Assembly: GCF_026250525.1 (NCBI RefSeq)
Contig: NZ_CP111067.1
Location: 1 to 64,000 of the forward strand
Reading direction: 5' to 3'
Length of the DNA: 64,000 nucleotides
DNA from: Chondrinema litorale
Lineage (GTDB): Bacteria > Bacteroidota > Bacteroidia > Cytophagales > Flammeovirgaceae
Made by a program: the position numbers and the translations under genes. The notes beneath the pieces were generated by a model, which was not told where the DNA came from, searched no databases, and was given only the letters and a program-made list of their open reading frames with translations. Positions 18,386-28,629 of this stretch are shown in pieces. The first letter of the stretch is position 1. Every line of letters starts with the position of its first letter.

Positions 18386-19204
18386 ATGTTAGAAAATCAA
18401 AAGAAGCCTAATTTTTTGATTATAGGTGCTCCAAGAGCTGGTACGACATGGATTGATAAGAATATCAGATGTCACCCTGAGATTTATTTGCCACCAAAAA
18501 AAGAAGTGCACTTTTTCGATAATAATTATGAGAAAGGGGTCGATTATTACATGTCTAATTTTGATGGGGTAAGTAATGAAAAGGCTATTGGAGAAATCAC
18601 ACCGTCTTATTTACATCGAGACCAAATTGCTGAAAAGATATATCGGACTTTAGGAGATATAAAATTGATTATGTGCCTACGTAATCCTACAGAAAGACTT
18701 TATTCAAGATATTGGAATGCAAAAAGTAAATTTGCTGAAAACAAAAATTTATCTTTTGAAGAAAAAATAAATTCTAAAGAAGAATTTATTCAAGAAGGCC
18801 TTTACTTCACTCATATAGAAAAGTATCTCAAGTTATTTTCAAAAGAAAATATACTGATATTACTATATGATGATCTAAAAAATGATCCAGAACTTTTTTT
18901 GAAGTCTATATACAACTTTCTAGAGGTTGATGCTGAGTTTAAAGCGCCTTTAATGAATAATAAAATTAATTCTGCCTCTTCAAAAAAGTTATTAGGTAAA
19001 AGTATAATTCTCAATTATCTCTCAAGAGGCTTAAGAAAGGCAAAGTTGTATCAAATTTCTCAAAAAATAGAAGATGTTAATAGTGTTAAGCTACCTCAAA
19101 TGAAATATGAAACAAAAAAGTGGCTTACAGAAGAAGTTTATTATGAAAGTAACAAAAAATTAGAGGGTATGATAGGAAAAACTTTAGATAGTTGGAATAA
19201 ATAA
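18386..19204 (+). CDS. PAPS-dependent sulfotransferase 1
   Basis: 272 residues of the sulfotransferase fold. The 5'-phosphosulfate-binding loop reads GAPRAGTTW at 14-22, and the 3'-phosphate-binding segment reads LRNPTERLYSRYW near 97-110. Among the five copies it best fits the heparan-sulfate-type (NDST/HS3ST-like) pattern, with KEVHFFDNNYEKG following the first motif. It would transfer sulfate from PAPS to sugar hydroxyls or amines. It directly follows wzx and lies 12 bp before a second sulfotransferase. Confidence 0.93.
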   Translation: MLENQKKPNFLIIGAPRAGTTWIDKNIRCHPEIYLPPKKEVHFFDNNYEKGVDYYMSNFDGVSNEKAIGEITPSYLHRDQIAEKIYRTLGDIKLIMCLRNPTERLYSRYWNAKSKFAENKNLSFEEKINSKEEFIQEGLYFTHIEKYLKLFSKENILILLYDDLKNDPELFLKSIYNFLEVDAEFKAPLMNNKINSASSKKLLGKSIILNYLSRGLRKAKLYQISQKIEDVNSVKLPQMKYETKKWLTEEVYYESNKKLEGMIGKTLDSWNK

Positions 19205-19216
19205 ACTGAATTAAGC

Positions 19217-20185
19217 ATGGAACTGAAACGAAAACAGATTAGTAATTGGATTAAATTGTATAGTTCATTCCATATTCCAAATGGAGAAAAAAATATTTTT
19301 CTTTTTTCCACACCTCGTAGTGGTTCAACTTGGCTTACAGAGTTAATAAGTACTCAGCCGCAGTTTAAAATGGTGAAAGAACCTTTTAATATTAGGAAAG
19401 ACTATGTAAGAGAAAATTTAGGATTAAATACTTGGGAAGACATTCTTGATCCAACAAAATCTAATAAAATAGCTGCGTACCTTAATAGTTTTATCGATGG
19501 AACATATAAGGATATTAGATTAAAAAGGCCTGTGCCTTTCTCTCCACTATGGAAACCAATTACATCACGAATAATATTTAAAATACTATTTGCAGGAGAA
19601 AGTGATTTTAATTGGTTTAAGGAAAACTTTAATGGAGAAATTATTTTTCTATTAAGGCATCCTATTCCTGTTGCATTATCTAGAGAAATATGCCCAAGGT
19701 TAGATTCATTTATAAATTCTGCTTTCATAGAGTATTTTAATAAAGAAGAAAAGCAATATGCAGAAAGTATTATAAAAGATGGAACCCCTTTTGAAAAATC
19801 AATCTTAGATTGGTGTTTTCAAAATGTATTACCTCTAAGAACCCAGAATGATGCATGGCTAACAGTCTCATACGAGCAAACTGTACTTCAACCTGAAATT
19901 GTAATTGATAGTTTACTTAATAAATTTCATTTTAAAAAGCCAGAAAAAATAAGAGATAGGTTAAATACAGCATCCGGATCTACAGTAAAATCCTCTGAAG
20001 AGTCTAAGAAAATTCTACTAGACCCAGATCAAATACATAAAAACAAAAAATGGCTAGTAGAAAAATGGGAGCAGAAAATTGATGATGCTCAACATAAAAA
20101 AGCATTTGAAATATTAGATGCATTTGGTATAGATTATTATGAGTATAAGAATTTTCTACCAAAAGAAAAGTATCTATTAAAATGA
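19217..20185 (+). CDS. PAPS-dependent sulfotransferase 2
   Basis: 322 residues. The 5'-phosphosulfate loop FLFSTPRSGSTWLTEL is near 28-43 and the 3'-phosphate site IFLLRHPIPVALSRE near 143. A later segment, DAWLTVSYEQTVLQPE, is common in this class. It differs clearly from its upstream neighbour, so it is not a recent duplicate and probably sulfates a different position. It is followed after 7 bp by a GT4 gene with a TTG start. Confidence 0.9.
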   Translation: MELKRKQISNWIKLYSSFHIPNGEKNIFLFSTPRSGSTWLTELISTQPQFKMVKEPFNIRKDYVRENLGLNTWEDILDPTKSNKIAAYLNSFIDGTYKDIRLKRPVPFSPLWKPITSRIIFKILFAGESDFNWFKENFNGEIIFLLRHPIPVALSREICPRLDSFINSAFIEYFNKEEKQYAESIIKDGTPFEKSILDWCFQNVLPLRTQNDAWLTVSYEQTVLQPEIVIDSLLNKFHFKKPEKIRDRLNTASGSTVKSSEESKKILLDPDQIHKNKKWLVEKWEQKIDDAQHKKAFEILDAFGIDYYEYKNFLPKEKYLLK

Positions 20186-20192
20186 TAATATT

Positions 20193-21290
20193 TTGAGTAA
20201 AAAGATAGCATTCATATTACCCCATTACTATAAATACTACCGAGGTGGAGCTGAGACGCAATGTTTTTATTTAGCATCTGAGCTTATTAATAAAGGATGG
20301 GAAGTACATTATATATTTGAGCACTCTAAGCTTATTAATGAAAAAGATGAATACGGTATTATTTTACATAGTTTACCTAAAAGAAAAGGATATCTAAAAT
20401 GGATGAACTCTTTGAGTTTATTGAAAATAATGCAGTTGATAAAAGCTGATGTGTGGTACTCAAGAGCTAATATTTCATACCTCCACTATTTAGTGAAATT
20501 TGCGCAGAAAGTAGGAGGGAAAGTAGTTTGGGCATTTTCAAGAGATTCACAGTTTTCATTAAAAGATAATGAACAAAAAGATGCAATCTTACCAGTAAAG
20601 ATTTACAATAGGTTTAATAAACTAAGATTTTTTAAATCATTAACTCTTTCTAACCTAATACTTTTACAAACAAAAGGTCAATATCACCTTCTGCAAGAAA
20701 ACTTAAATTTAATAGGTACTATTATCTATAATGCTCACCCTTTAACAGGTATAAAGGCTAATGGCATAAAAAGAAAAAAGCAAGTGTTGTGGATAGGAAG
20801 AATGAGACCATTTAAAAGGCCTGATAGATTTATAGAAATTGCTTCAGCTTTACAAGATACTGATATAGAGTTTAAAATGGTTGGTAAATATGATAATAAC
20901 GATATACAAACTTTATTAGGAAGTGCCAATTTAACTAATGTAGAAATTTTAGGAGAAAAAAAAGCAACTGAGGTACATGAGTTATTAACAGAATCGATGC
21001 TGTTAGTAAATACAAGTGAGTATGAAGGTTTTTCTAATACTTTTATTGAAGCTTGGTTAAGAGGTGTACCAGTGTTTTCTTACCAAGTTGATCCTGATAA
21101 TATGATTGTGAGCAATCAACTCGGCATTGTAAATGGAGATATCGACATACTTGCAAATAAAATAAATGAAATATGCAACGATGCTTCCCAATGGCAAATG
21201 CTTTCTGAAAAATGTAGAAATCATGGATTTCATAATTTTGATATAATCAAAGCAGTAAACAAACTTGAAGAATCATTAAGTAAAATATGA
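20193..21290 (+). CDS. GT4 glycosyltransferase
   Basis: 365 residues, starting at TTG (MSKKIAFILPHYYKYYRGGAETQ). No ATG with a better context lies before the conserved N-terminal GGAETQ motif. It is a GT-B fold protein with WIGRMRPFKRPDRFIEIA near the domain boundary and NTSEYEGFSNTFIEAWLRGVPVF, the E-x7-E nucleotide-sugar motif. The stop overlaps the next sulfotransferase start (ATGA), indicating translational coupling. Donor and acceptor are unknown. Confidence 0.9.
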   Translation: MSKKIAFILPHYYKYYRGGAETQCFYLASELINKGWEVHYIFEHSKLINEKDEYGIILHSLPKRKGYLKWMNSLSLLKIMQLIKADVWYSRANISYLHYLVKFAQKVGGKVVWAFSRDSQFSLKDNEQKDAILPVKIYNRFNKLRFFKSLTLSNLILLQTKGQYHLLQENLNLIGTIIYNAHPLTGIKANGIKRKKQVLWIGRMRPFKRPDRFIEIASALQDTDIEFKMVGKYDNNDIQTLLGSANLTNVEILGEKKATEVHELLTESMLLVNTSEYEGFSNTFIEAWLRGVPVFSYQVDPDNMIVSNQLGIVNGDIDILANKINEICNDASQWQMLSEKCRNHGFHNFDIIKAVNKLEESLSKI

Positions 21291-22072
21291 AGCAAAAGAT
21301 TGTATATATTATGGGAATTGGGCATAGCGGTTCAACGTTTTTGCAAATGCTTCTGTCTAGCCATGAGCAAATAGTTGGAATGGGAGAGGTAAGTCTATTA
21401 CTAAAAAATAGAAATAAAGAAAGTATTCCCCAATGTTCATGCGGAGATAGTGTAGAGAACTGCAAAGTATGGGGAGGTTTACTTAATGAGCTCAAAAATA
21501 GTGATGATGACATACAGGCTTTTCAAAATATACTTTTACAATTTCAAGAAAAATTTCCTTCTAAAATACTCATAGACAGTTCTAAAAACCTTATAAGTTT
21601 TAAAAAATACTACGCTAATAAATCTCTAAAAGACATAGAGGTTAATGTGATTTTTCTTGTAAGAGACTTTAGAAGTTGGGTAATATCAAGAGAAAAAAAC
21701 AATAAACGGAAAAGCAGGAATAACTATGGCGTAGTATATAATGCTTATAAGTGGTATTATCGTAATAGAAGAAAGTTAAATTACTTAAAAAGTGCTGGGA
21801 TTCCTTTTACTGTTATTAGCTACGAAGATTTAGTTTTACAAAAAGCTAAAACCTTAAAAAAGATAAGTTCATTTTTAGATATCCCCAATGATTATTCTGA
21901 AATACACCAAGCTGAAATGCATGATATTTATGGGAATCGAATGAAAAATGATACCAGCAAAAACAAACAAATATATTATGATAATAGCTGGATGAAGATG
22001 AATCAAACAGCTTTTATATCGCCATTACTCATGCTACCATATGCATTAAATAAGAAACTATACACTCAATAA
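21287..22072 (+). CDS. PAPS-dependent sulfotransferase 3
   Basis: 261 residues. It has GIGHSGSTFLQMLLSSH at 10-26 as the 5'-phosphosulfate loop and IFLVRDFRSWVISRE near 122 as the 3'-phosphate site. CSCGDSVENCKVW between them is a cysteine-rich insert seen in a subset of bacterial sulfotransferases. The start overlaps the preceding GT4 stop by 4 bp and its own stop overlaps the next GT4 start, so glycosylation and sulfation genes are tightly coupled here. Confidence 0.9.
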   Translation: MKQKIVYIMGIGHSGSTFLQMLLSSHEQIVGMGEVSLLLKNRNKESIPQCSCGDSVENCKVWGGLLNELKNSDDDIQAFQNILLQFQEKFPSKILIDSSKNLISFKKYYANKSLKDIEVNVIFLVRDFRSWVISREKNNKRKSRNNYGVVYNAYKWYYRNRRKLNYLKSAGIPFTVISYEDLVLQKAKTLKKISSFLDIPNDYSEIHQAEMHDIYGNRMKNDTSKNKQIYYDNSWMKMNQTAFISPLLMLPYALNKKLYTQ

Positions 22073-23238
22073 TGATGAAAAACCTTTACTATCTTAGTTG
22101 TTCTCCTATTCCGTCGCAAAAGGCAAATAGTATACAAGTAATGAAAATGTGTCAAGCATTTTCTATGCATTGTAAAGAAGTTATATTGTTTTGTATTTTA
22201 AAAAATCATAAAGAAGACCTTCATAAATATTATGGAGTAAAAAAGTCATTTCAAGTAAAAGCCATAAAACTTCCAGGTATTAAATTTCTCAATAGAATTA
22301 TATATGCATTATTAGTATTCCGAAAGCTAAAAAGGATGAAAGCTAAAGGGATTTTATATAGTAGAGACATATTTTCTACAGGAACTATATGCTTGCTTAA
22401 CCCCAAAAACTTTTCAATAATATTTGAGGCACATGCTCCACCTGCAACAAAATTAAGAAAAGAGGTACTCAGATATATTTTCGGCAGTAAGTACTTTAAA
22501 GGTGTAGTTACTATCTCCGGAGCACTTAAAGAAGAATATATACGGTTGTATGGAGACTTAATTAGAGATAAAACCTTAATTGCTCATGATGGTGCTGATG
22601 GTAACCAGATACCAAGTGAAATGATAGAAAACTCTAATTATAACTCTAAAGGCACAAAATTAAAATTAGGATATATTGGAAGTCTTTATCCCGGTAAAGG
22701 TTCTGAAATTATTATTGAGCTTGCTAAACTATTACCCAAATACGATTTTCATATAGTAGGAGGTACAGAGGAGCAAATCAATAAATTAAAAGAAGAAAAT
22801 ACGCTTGATAATGTGTGTTTTCATGGATTTGTAAAGCCAGAGCAAATATATAATTATATGGATACTTTTGATATTATGTTGGCTCCATATAAAGCAAATG
22901 TGATTGTTGGAAGTGGTACACTTGATATAAGTAAGTGGATGTCTCCATTAAAATTATTTGAATACATGGGTGGAGGCAAGGCAATTATAGCTTCTGACTT
23001 ACCTGTGTTGAGAGAGGTTATAACTAATAATGAAACAGCATTATTGGCTGATCCTGAAAACTTAAAAGACTGGGAAAGTCAAATTAAACATTTAGAACTT
23101 CAAGAAAATCGAGAAAAATTAGGTCGTAATGCCCAAAGATTGTTTTTTGAACACTATACTTGGGATAAAAGAACTGCTTTTATACTTGAGCACTTTTTTA
23201 AAAAAAATCCAAAATTGAATGATAAGCTATATACATAA
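22072..23238 (+). CDS. GT4 glycosyltransferase
   Basis: 388 residues; ATG at 22072 or 22075. It is a GT-B fold protein. GYIGSLYPGKGSEIIIELAKLL, FHGFVKPEQIYNYMDTFDIMLAPY and SPLKLFEYMGGGKAIIASDLPVLREV are the conserved C-terminal donor-site features. The N-terminal CSPIPSQKANSIQVMKMCQAF is also typical. It overlaps the previous gene by 1 bp and is followed after 2 bp by the polymerase-like gene. Confidence 0.92.
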   Translation: MMKNLYYLSCSPIPSQKANSIQVMKMCQAFSMHCKEVILFCILKNHKEDLHKYYGVKKSFQVKAIKLPGIKFLNRIIYALLVFRKLKRMKAKGILYSRDIFSTGTICLLNPKNFSIIFEAHAPPATKLRKEVLRYIFGSKYFKGVVTISGALKEEYIRLYGDLIRDKTLIAHDGADGNQIPSEMIENSNYNSKGTKLKLGYIGSLYPGKGSEIIIELAKLLPKYDFHIVGGTEEQINKLKEENTLDNVCFHGFVKPEQIYNYMDTFDIMLAPYKANVIVGSGTLDISKWMSPLKLFEYMGGGKAIIASDLPVLREVITNNETALLADPENLKDWESQIKHLELQENREKLGRNAQRLFFEHYTWDKRTAFILEHFFKKNPKLNDKLYT

Positions 23239-23240
23239 TT

Positions 23241-24656
23241 ATGGAAAAGTTAATTTATCTTTTTTGGGGAATTTCAGCTTTAATCATTGTAATTGCATTT
23301 ACTCTTTCATTAATTAAAAGAGAAAAACTACTCTTTTTAATTCCATTTGTAATTACATTTATTCCTATTGAATATATAGATAGGTACTTTTTTAAATTGC
23401 CAACTATATTAAATTGGTTACCACAATTAATTTTACTTTTATGCGGAATTGTTTCTGCAATAGTTTTAATTAAAAGACCAATGAAGAGTTCCATTTGGTT
23501 CTCTATTGCCTATTTTTTATTTATCTTTTTGGCTATTATTTCAATTTCTATAAATGGAAACAACATAGTATCTGCTATATACTCACAAAGAGGATTTATC
23601 TTTATATTCTCCTTCTTAGTTGCTTCTAAAGCAATGTATGACAGACTTTCTCTAGATAAATTTTATAAGCTTACTATTAAAGCAGGTTTTATATCTGCAC
23701 TCCTAGCCGTTTTTCAAAGAATGCTTGTAACACTTACTTCTTCTACAGGAGATATGGTAACAGGTTTATTTAGTTCTGATAGTCAGTATCTATACTTTCA
23801 TTGTATTTGCTTTATAATAACAATTGCCTATTGGTACAATGGACAACAATTAATGAGGAAAATCTCTGCTAGTAATTTGTCTATATTGTTTATACTGTCT
23901 ATTGGTATAGCTAATAATAAAGCGGGTATAGGGTTTCTTATATTAATTCTTCTATTTTTTGCAATTTATGTGGGGTATAGAAACTTCTGGAAGTTTTTTG
24001 GAAGACTTATTATTCTTGGCATTTTTATATCAGTGAGTTTATTAATATTTGAAAAGATTTTAATTGGTAGTGGTAGGTTAAAAAATGAAGAAAGCTCTTT
24101 TGCTTATTTATCTGACCCTGAATATGTATCCGATTATATGTTTGGTAGTGATGATAATTGGCATGGACAGTTTTCAAAAAGTGGGACCTTAAGAAGGGGA
24201 GCTGCTATCACATTTGGATATACTTTATTAAGTAAAGATCCTTATCATTTTTTGTTTGGAAGAGGCCCAGGTTCAACCTCTGAAAGTAGTATTGGAGAAG
24301 GTGATCTCAGCAAAGTGTATGAGGGCTATAAAATTGGTCGTTCCACTCTTTCAGAGAAATTGACAGAACATGGATTATTAGGAACAATTTTTTTTATAGG
24401 GGTACTTCTTGCAGTATATTTTGCCAACTCAAAAGAGCATCCACTTAATGCCAATCATTTACTCATTAAAAAGGTTGCCATACTTTTTATGTTAGTTTAT
24501 CTACCATATGAAAATATATTCTTAACTATTATAAATGGATTGGTATTTACACTGTTGCTTTATCCAAATATTACCTTCATAGAAGGTGAAACGCTATTTT
24601 CATATCTAGATGATGAGAAAATAAATCAAGCAGATTTAAATAAAATCAATATATAA
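23241..24656 (+). CDS. Wzy/O-antigen-ligase-like polymerase
   Basis: 471 residues, about 11 hydrophobic helices. A long polar loop near 275-370 contains GRGPGSTSESSIGEG and STLSEKLTEHGLLG, the region that in the Wzy/WaaL fold carries the catalytic loop. It is the only candidate repeat-unit polymerase in the locus, which has wzx, wzc and wza. It sits between a GT4 and a sulfotransferase. Sequence conservation in this class is weak, so polymerase versus ligase cannot be told apart. Confidence 0.78.
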   Translation: MEKLIYLFWGISALIIVIAFTLSLIKREKLLFLIPFVITFIPIEYIDRYFFKLPTILNWLPQLILLLCGIVSAIVLIKRPMKSSIWFSIAYFLFIFLAIISISINGNNIVSAIYSQRGFIFIFSFLVASKAMYDRLSLDKFYKLTIKAGFISALLAVFQRMLVTLTSSTGDMVTGLFSSDSQYLYFHCICFIITIAYWYNGQQLMRKISASNLSILFILSIGIANNKAGIGFLILILLFFAIYVGYRNFWKFFGRLIILGIFISVSLLIFEKILIGSGRLKNEESSFAYLSDPEYVSDYMFGSDDNWHGQFSKSGTLRRGAAITFGYTLLSKDPYHFLFGRGPGSTSESSIGEGDLSKVYEGYKIGRSTLSEKLTEHGLLGTIFFIGVLLAVYFANSKEHPLNANHLLIKKVAILFMLVYLPYENIFLTIINGLVFTLLLYPNITFIEGETLFSYLDDEKINQADLNKINI

Positions 24657-24668
24657 ATAGGTTTCTTT

Positions 24669-25547
24669 ATGGATAACTATCAAACTAACTCAGTAGCTAC
24701 AGAACCTGTTTTTATTGTAGGTATGCCTAGAACAGGCTCAAAGATTTATAAGAATATTATTAACTATCACTCAGATATAAACATCTCACCTGAAATATTT
24801 TACTTAACACCCAACTGGATAAGAAAAGACTTCATTCAACTAACTCAATCCTTAATTGGAGAAACTAGTTCTGATAACTCTCTTGATAAACTTGCTTCTT
24901 TGATGTTTGAAAATAAATTTTTTGGCACTTACTGGAGAGATATAAAAGGCGAAAAAAAAGATATGCTAAAATTGCTAAAAGGAACAAATGGTTCTTTTAA
25001 AGAAATTTTTATAGCAATACTAGAATATGATGCTCAAATAAATAATAAAGTAAAATTAGGCGCCAAATTTCCTGTACATATTACTAAAGCACACGAGTTA
25101 CAACAGTGGTTTCCCAAAGCTAAATTTATTCATATTAATAGACATCCACTTGCCATTTATAATTCTCAGAAGCGTAAGCATATAAAAAACAAAACTAACT
25201 TTACTTCAAAAATACTCACCCTTACAAAGGTATTTTTAGTAACAATAATTACATATAGGTCTTCCTATAAGTTTAATAGAGCCAATAAAGGAAATAAAAA
25301 CTACGAATTATTTGAATATGAAAAATTGACATCTAATCCTGAAGATCAAATTCGTAGATTGTGTGATTTTTTAGCCATAAATTATAAACCAGAAATGTTA
25401 CAACCACCAGTTAAAGATTCTTCATATCAAATTAATAGTCAACCTATTGGTATTCATCAAGAATCTTCTGCTAGATGGAAAAAAGAAGTAAACTATATAG
25501 AAAAAATCGTTTTTAAACTATTAACCAAATCCACATTCTCAAATTGA
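24669..25547 (+). CDS. PAPS-dependent sulfotransferase 4 (variant 5'-loop)
   Basis: 292 residues. The N-terminal loop reads IVGMPRTGSKIYKNII (16-31), where the usual T/S-T/S-W/x ends in SK instead of TT or ST. The 3'-phosphate site, FIHINRHPLAIYNSQKRKH near 154, is well preserved. The fold assignment is firm, but activity is less certain because of the changed loop. It lies 12 bp after the polymerase-like gene and 15 bp before a GT4 gene. Confidence 0.85.
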   Translation: MDNYQTNSVATEPVFIVGMPRTGSKIYKNIINYHSDINISPEIFYLTPNWIRKDFIQLTQSLIGETSSDNSLDKLASLMFENKFFGTYWRDIKGEKKDMLKLLKGTNGSFKEIFIAILEYDAQINNKVKLGAKFPVHITKAHELQQWFPKAKFIHINRHPLAIYNSQKRKHIKNKTNFTSKILTLTKVFLVTIITYRSSYKFNRANKGNKNYELFEYEKLTSNPEDQIRRLCDFLAINYKPEMLQPPVKDSSYQINSQPIGIHQESSARWKKEVNYIEKIVFKLLTKSTFSN

Positions 25548-25562
25548 AGCAATCAGTTTATT

Positions 25563-26654
25563 ATGAAAAAGATATTGGTTCTTACTCCAGATCTAAAAAA
25601 TATTGGTGGTGTTGCTAATTACTACAAAACATTGTCGCTAGATCAGGCAGATCATATAGATTATTTTTTTGTAAATGTGCATGGTAAAGAAAATGCTTTA
25701 AAGAAAATAATCAGACTTTTAACAAGATATATACTCTTTTGGAAAATACTAAAAAAAGTAAATTATCAATTAGTCCATGTAAATCCTTCTTTAGATAAAA
25801 AATCATTTTTTAGAGATGCACTTTTTACTTATCTAGCTATTATAGCACAAAAAAAAATATTGGTATTTTTTAGAGGATGGGATGAAAAATTCGAATTGAG
25901 TATACATAAATCTCCAATAAAAAAGTGGATTTTTTTAAATACGTTTGGCAAAAGCAAATACCTCTTACTATTAAGTCGTTACTTTGAGCCTAAAGTAACG
26001 AATTTAGCCGCTACATTAAATGCCAGCAAGGTTTGGTTTGAAACTACAGTTGCAGATAATAGCTTTTTACCTTTATTAGACATCCACAAAAAGGCAGAAG
26101 AAAATCCAGTAAATTTTCTTTTTCTTTCCAGACTAGTAAAAGAAAAAGGAATTTTTATAGCCTTAGACGCTATAAATGAAATTCAAAAAAAATATCCTGA
26201 TCGAAAAATTCATTTATATGTTGGAGGTGATGGGCCAGATTTGAACCTAGCTAAAAAATATGTTACACAGCATAACATAGAAAATATTCATTTTCTTGGT
26301 TTTGTTAGTGGCGATCAGAAGGGAAAGTTACTATTAGATTGTCATGTGCTATTATTTCCAACATTTCATGGCGAAGGTTTACCAAATACTGTTTTAGAGG
26401 CGATGTTGTACGGAATGCCTGTAATCTCTAGAATAAATGCTGGAATACCTGATGTTGTTACTCATGAAAAAAATGGTTTTATAACAGAAAGTCTTTCTTA
26501 CGAAAAATTTGCAGAGTTTATTGACATACTAATTTCCGAAAATCAAATCTATAAAAAGATGGTTTTTGAAAATTATGACAAAGCAAAAAATGCTTATACT
26601 AGTGATGTAGTAAAGAATAGACTACTTAATATATACAGTGAAATTTTAAATTAA
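25563..26654 (+). CDS. GT4 glycosyltransferase
   Basis: 363 residues, GT-B fold. The N-terminal LTPDLKNIGGVANYYKTL has the GGV motif. The C-terminal domain shows FLSRLVKEKGIFIALDAI, VGGDGPDLNLAKKY and FPTFHGEGLPNTVLEAMLYGMPVI, the donor-binding E-x7-E region. It would add one residue of the repeat unit. It lies 5 bp before the lyase-like gene. Confidence 0.93.
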   Translation: MKKILVLTPDLKNIGGVANYYKTLSLDQADHIDYFFVNVHGKENALKKIIRLLTRYILFWKILKKVNYQLVHVNPSLDKKSFFRDALFTYLAIIAQKKILVFFRGWDEKFELSIHKSPIKKWIFLNTFGKSKYLLLLSRYFEPKVTNLAATLNASKVWFETTVADNSFLPLLDIHKKAEENPVNFLFLSRLVKEKGIFIALDAINEIQKKYPDRKIHLYVGGDGPDLNLAKKYVTQHNIENIHFLGFVSGDQKGKLLLDCHVLLFPTFHGEGLPNTVLEAMLYGMPVISRINAGIPDVVTHEKNGFITESLSYEKFAEFIDILISENQIYKKMVFENYDKAKNAYTSDVVKNRLLNIYSEILN

Positions 26655-26659
26655 TTATC

Positions 26660-28603
26660 TTGATCTCAAAGCTAAAATGGATAAAGAATAGATGGATGGC
26701 GATGGAGCATCCAAAAGAAGACTTTTATAGATTAAAACAGTTTATACAACATCAGGTATTAGATAAAATAATAAATAGAGATACAGTATTAAAAAAATAT
26801 AAAAATTTTACTTTTAAAAAGTCTATTAAACCTATTTATTCTTTAGAAACTTTAAACGATTTTTTATCTGAAAACTTTGATTATCAAACTTTTAAAGTAT
26901 ATGATCATACTATTACAGATATAATTTCTTTAGATAACTGGCATGGAGACATTAAAAATAACATAAACCCTCCAAGCGGTTTCACACACAAAATTCCATT
27001 TCAAAATTTTAATAAGGCAGGAGATTTTAGATATATAAGTGTTGTATCACGATTTCATCATTTCCCAATATATGCTGCATTGTCTTTAGTTAATCCTACT
27101 CATAATTATGAGCAAATTTTAAAAGACCAACTACACAATTGGAATACACAAAACCCTTTTCTGTATAGTATAAATTGGCGCAGTGGAATAGAAATAGGAA
27201 TAAGAAGTATAAATCTTTTATTTACTAGATTTTTCATTAGAGATAAAGAGTTAATAAGGTTAATCGACGATTTAATGATCTTAAATTATCACTTTCTTAT
27301 TAATCATATGTCACTGTATTCTTCTGCCAATAATCATCTACTCGCTGAGCTTACAGCTATATTTTTAATAACAACTTATTACCAATTTAATAAGAGTGAT
27401 ACATGGAATAAAAAATCTTTTCAATTACTCTTAGAAGAACTGTTTAAACAGACTCATGAAGACGGTTTTACTAAAGAACAATCTTCACACTACCATGCCG
27501 AAGTTTTAAATATGTATTTACTTGTTTTTAGTACTGCGCAGAAACATCAAATTGATATTCCGATAAAAGCAAAACAACAAATTGGGAATATGGCAGAGTT
27601 TCTTCATTATATTTTAAATGAAGAAGGTACAGAAGTACTTCCATTAGGAGATAGTGACGAAGGTGAGTTACTTTTTCCTTTTTTTGATCAAGATTATAAT
27701 ATATACAGTTCGGTTTTAACTGATACAGCACTAATATTAAATACAAAAAAGTATCTTGGGAAAGATAAAAGATTTGATTTTAGAAATTATTTAATTCAGC
27801 AGGATACTGGATATAAGCAATTTTTATTACTCCAAAATCAAACTGATGATGAAGATACTATAAATTTACAAACTAAATTATTTAAACATTCTGGATACTG
27901 TTTCTTTATAGAAAATAAATCAAAATTATGTTTTGATGTAGGCGAAATAGGCTTAGGAAAACTAGCTGCACATGGACACTCCGATCTTTTACATTTTACA
28001 TTAGACTACAATGACCATCCCTTTATTATTGACCCAGGAACATATCAGTACCATGAAAAATATAAATTTTGGCGAAATTATTTTAGAGGGATTAATGCAC
28101 ATAATACCATTTCTGTAGATGATGCAAACCATGCCCAAGCAGCAGGTAGAATGATATGGTTACAACACCCTAAATTGCATTCATTAGAATTTACTGATAA
28201 CAATAAACAAGTTTATTGTAGTGCATCACATAATGCATTTTTATCTAAAAGTGGAGTTGTTCATAATAGAAAAATATTATATGATAAAAAAGATAAGTTT
28301 TATACTATAACAGATACACTTGAATGTAGTAACACAAAAACTATAAAATTTGCCTTACATTTTCATCCATCTCTAAAAGTTATTCATGAAAAAGCATCTA
28401 TTATATTAATAAATCCTAATAATTTAAGAGTAATAATTAATAATAATTATTTTTCAGTAGCTAAACTATACAAAGGCGATATAGAAAAACCATTAGGATG
28501 GTTTTCCAACCAGTTCAACGTAAAAAATCCAACTACATCTTTATTGTTAGAGTTGGAGATAGAGGGTACAACCTCACTGATAACTAACATATATTTCCAT
28601 TAA
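26660..28603 (+). CDS. Heparinase II/III-like polysaccharide lyase
   Basis: 647 residues from a TTG start; ATG at 26696 is an alternative. The N-terminal ~330 residues are an alpha/alpha toroid, with NINPPSGF, NWRSGIEIGIRSIN and NNHLLAELTA. The C-terminal beta domain has LGKLAAHGHSDLLHFTLDYND near 430 and DPGTYQYHEKYKFWRNYFRG, the heparinase II/III signature. No clear signal peptide is visible, as in relatives encoded within EPS loci. It would cleave, trim or edit uronic-acid-containing glycans by beta-elimination. The AlgD-like gene downstream supports a uronate polymer. Confidence 0.9.
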   Translation: MISKLKWIKNRWMAMEHPKEDFYRLKQFIQHQVLDKIINRDTVLKKYKNFTFKKSIKPIYSLETLNDFLSENFDYQTFKVYDHTITDIISLDNWHGDIKNNINPPSGFTHKIPFQNFNKAGDFRYISVVSRFHHFPIYAALSLVNPTHNYEQILKDQLHNWNTQNPFLYSINWRSGIEIGIRSINLLFTRFFIRDKELIRLIDDLMILNYHFLINHMSLYSSANNHLLAELTAIFLITTYYQFNKSDTWNKKSFQLLLEELFKQTHEDGFTKEQSSHYHAEVLNMYLLVFSTAQKHQIDIPIKAKQQIGNMAEFLHYILNEEGTEVLPLGDSDEGELLFPFFDQDYNIYSSVLTDTALILNTKKYLGKDKRFDFRNYLIQQDTGYKQFLLLQNQTDDEDTINLQTKLFKHSGYCFFIENKSKLCFDVGEIGLGKLAAHGHSDLLHFTLDYNDHPFIIDPGTYQYHEKYKFWRNYFRGINAHNTISVDDANHAQAAGRMIWLQHPKLHSLEFTDNNKQVYCSASHNAFLSKSGVVHNRKILYDKKDKFYTITDTLECSNTKTIKFALHFHPSLKVIHEKASIILINPNNLRVIINNNYFSVAKLYKGDIEKPLGWFSNQFNVKNPTTSLLLELEIEGTTSLITNIYFH

Positions 28604-28629
28604 TTAAATAAAAATGATGTAATAACATC

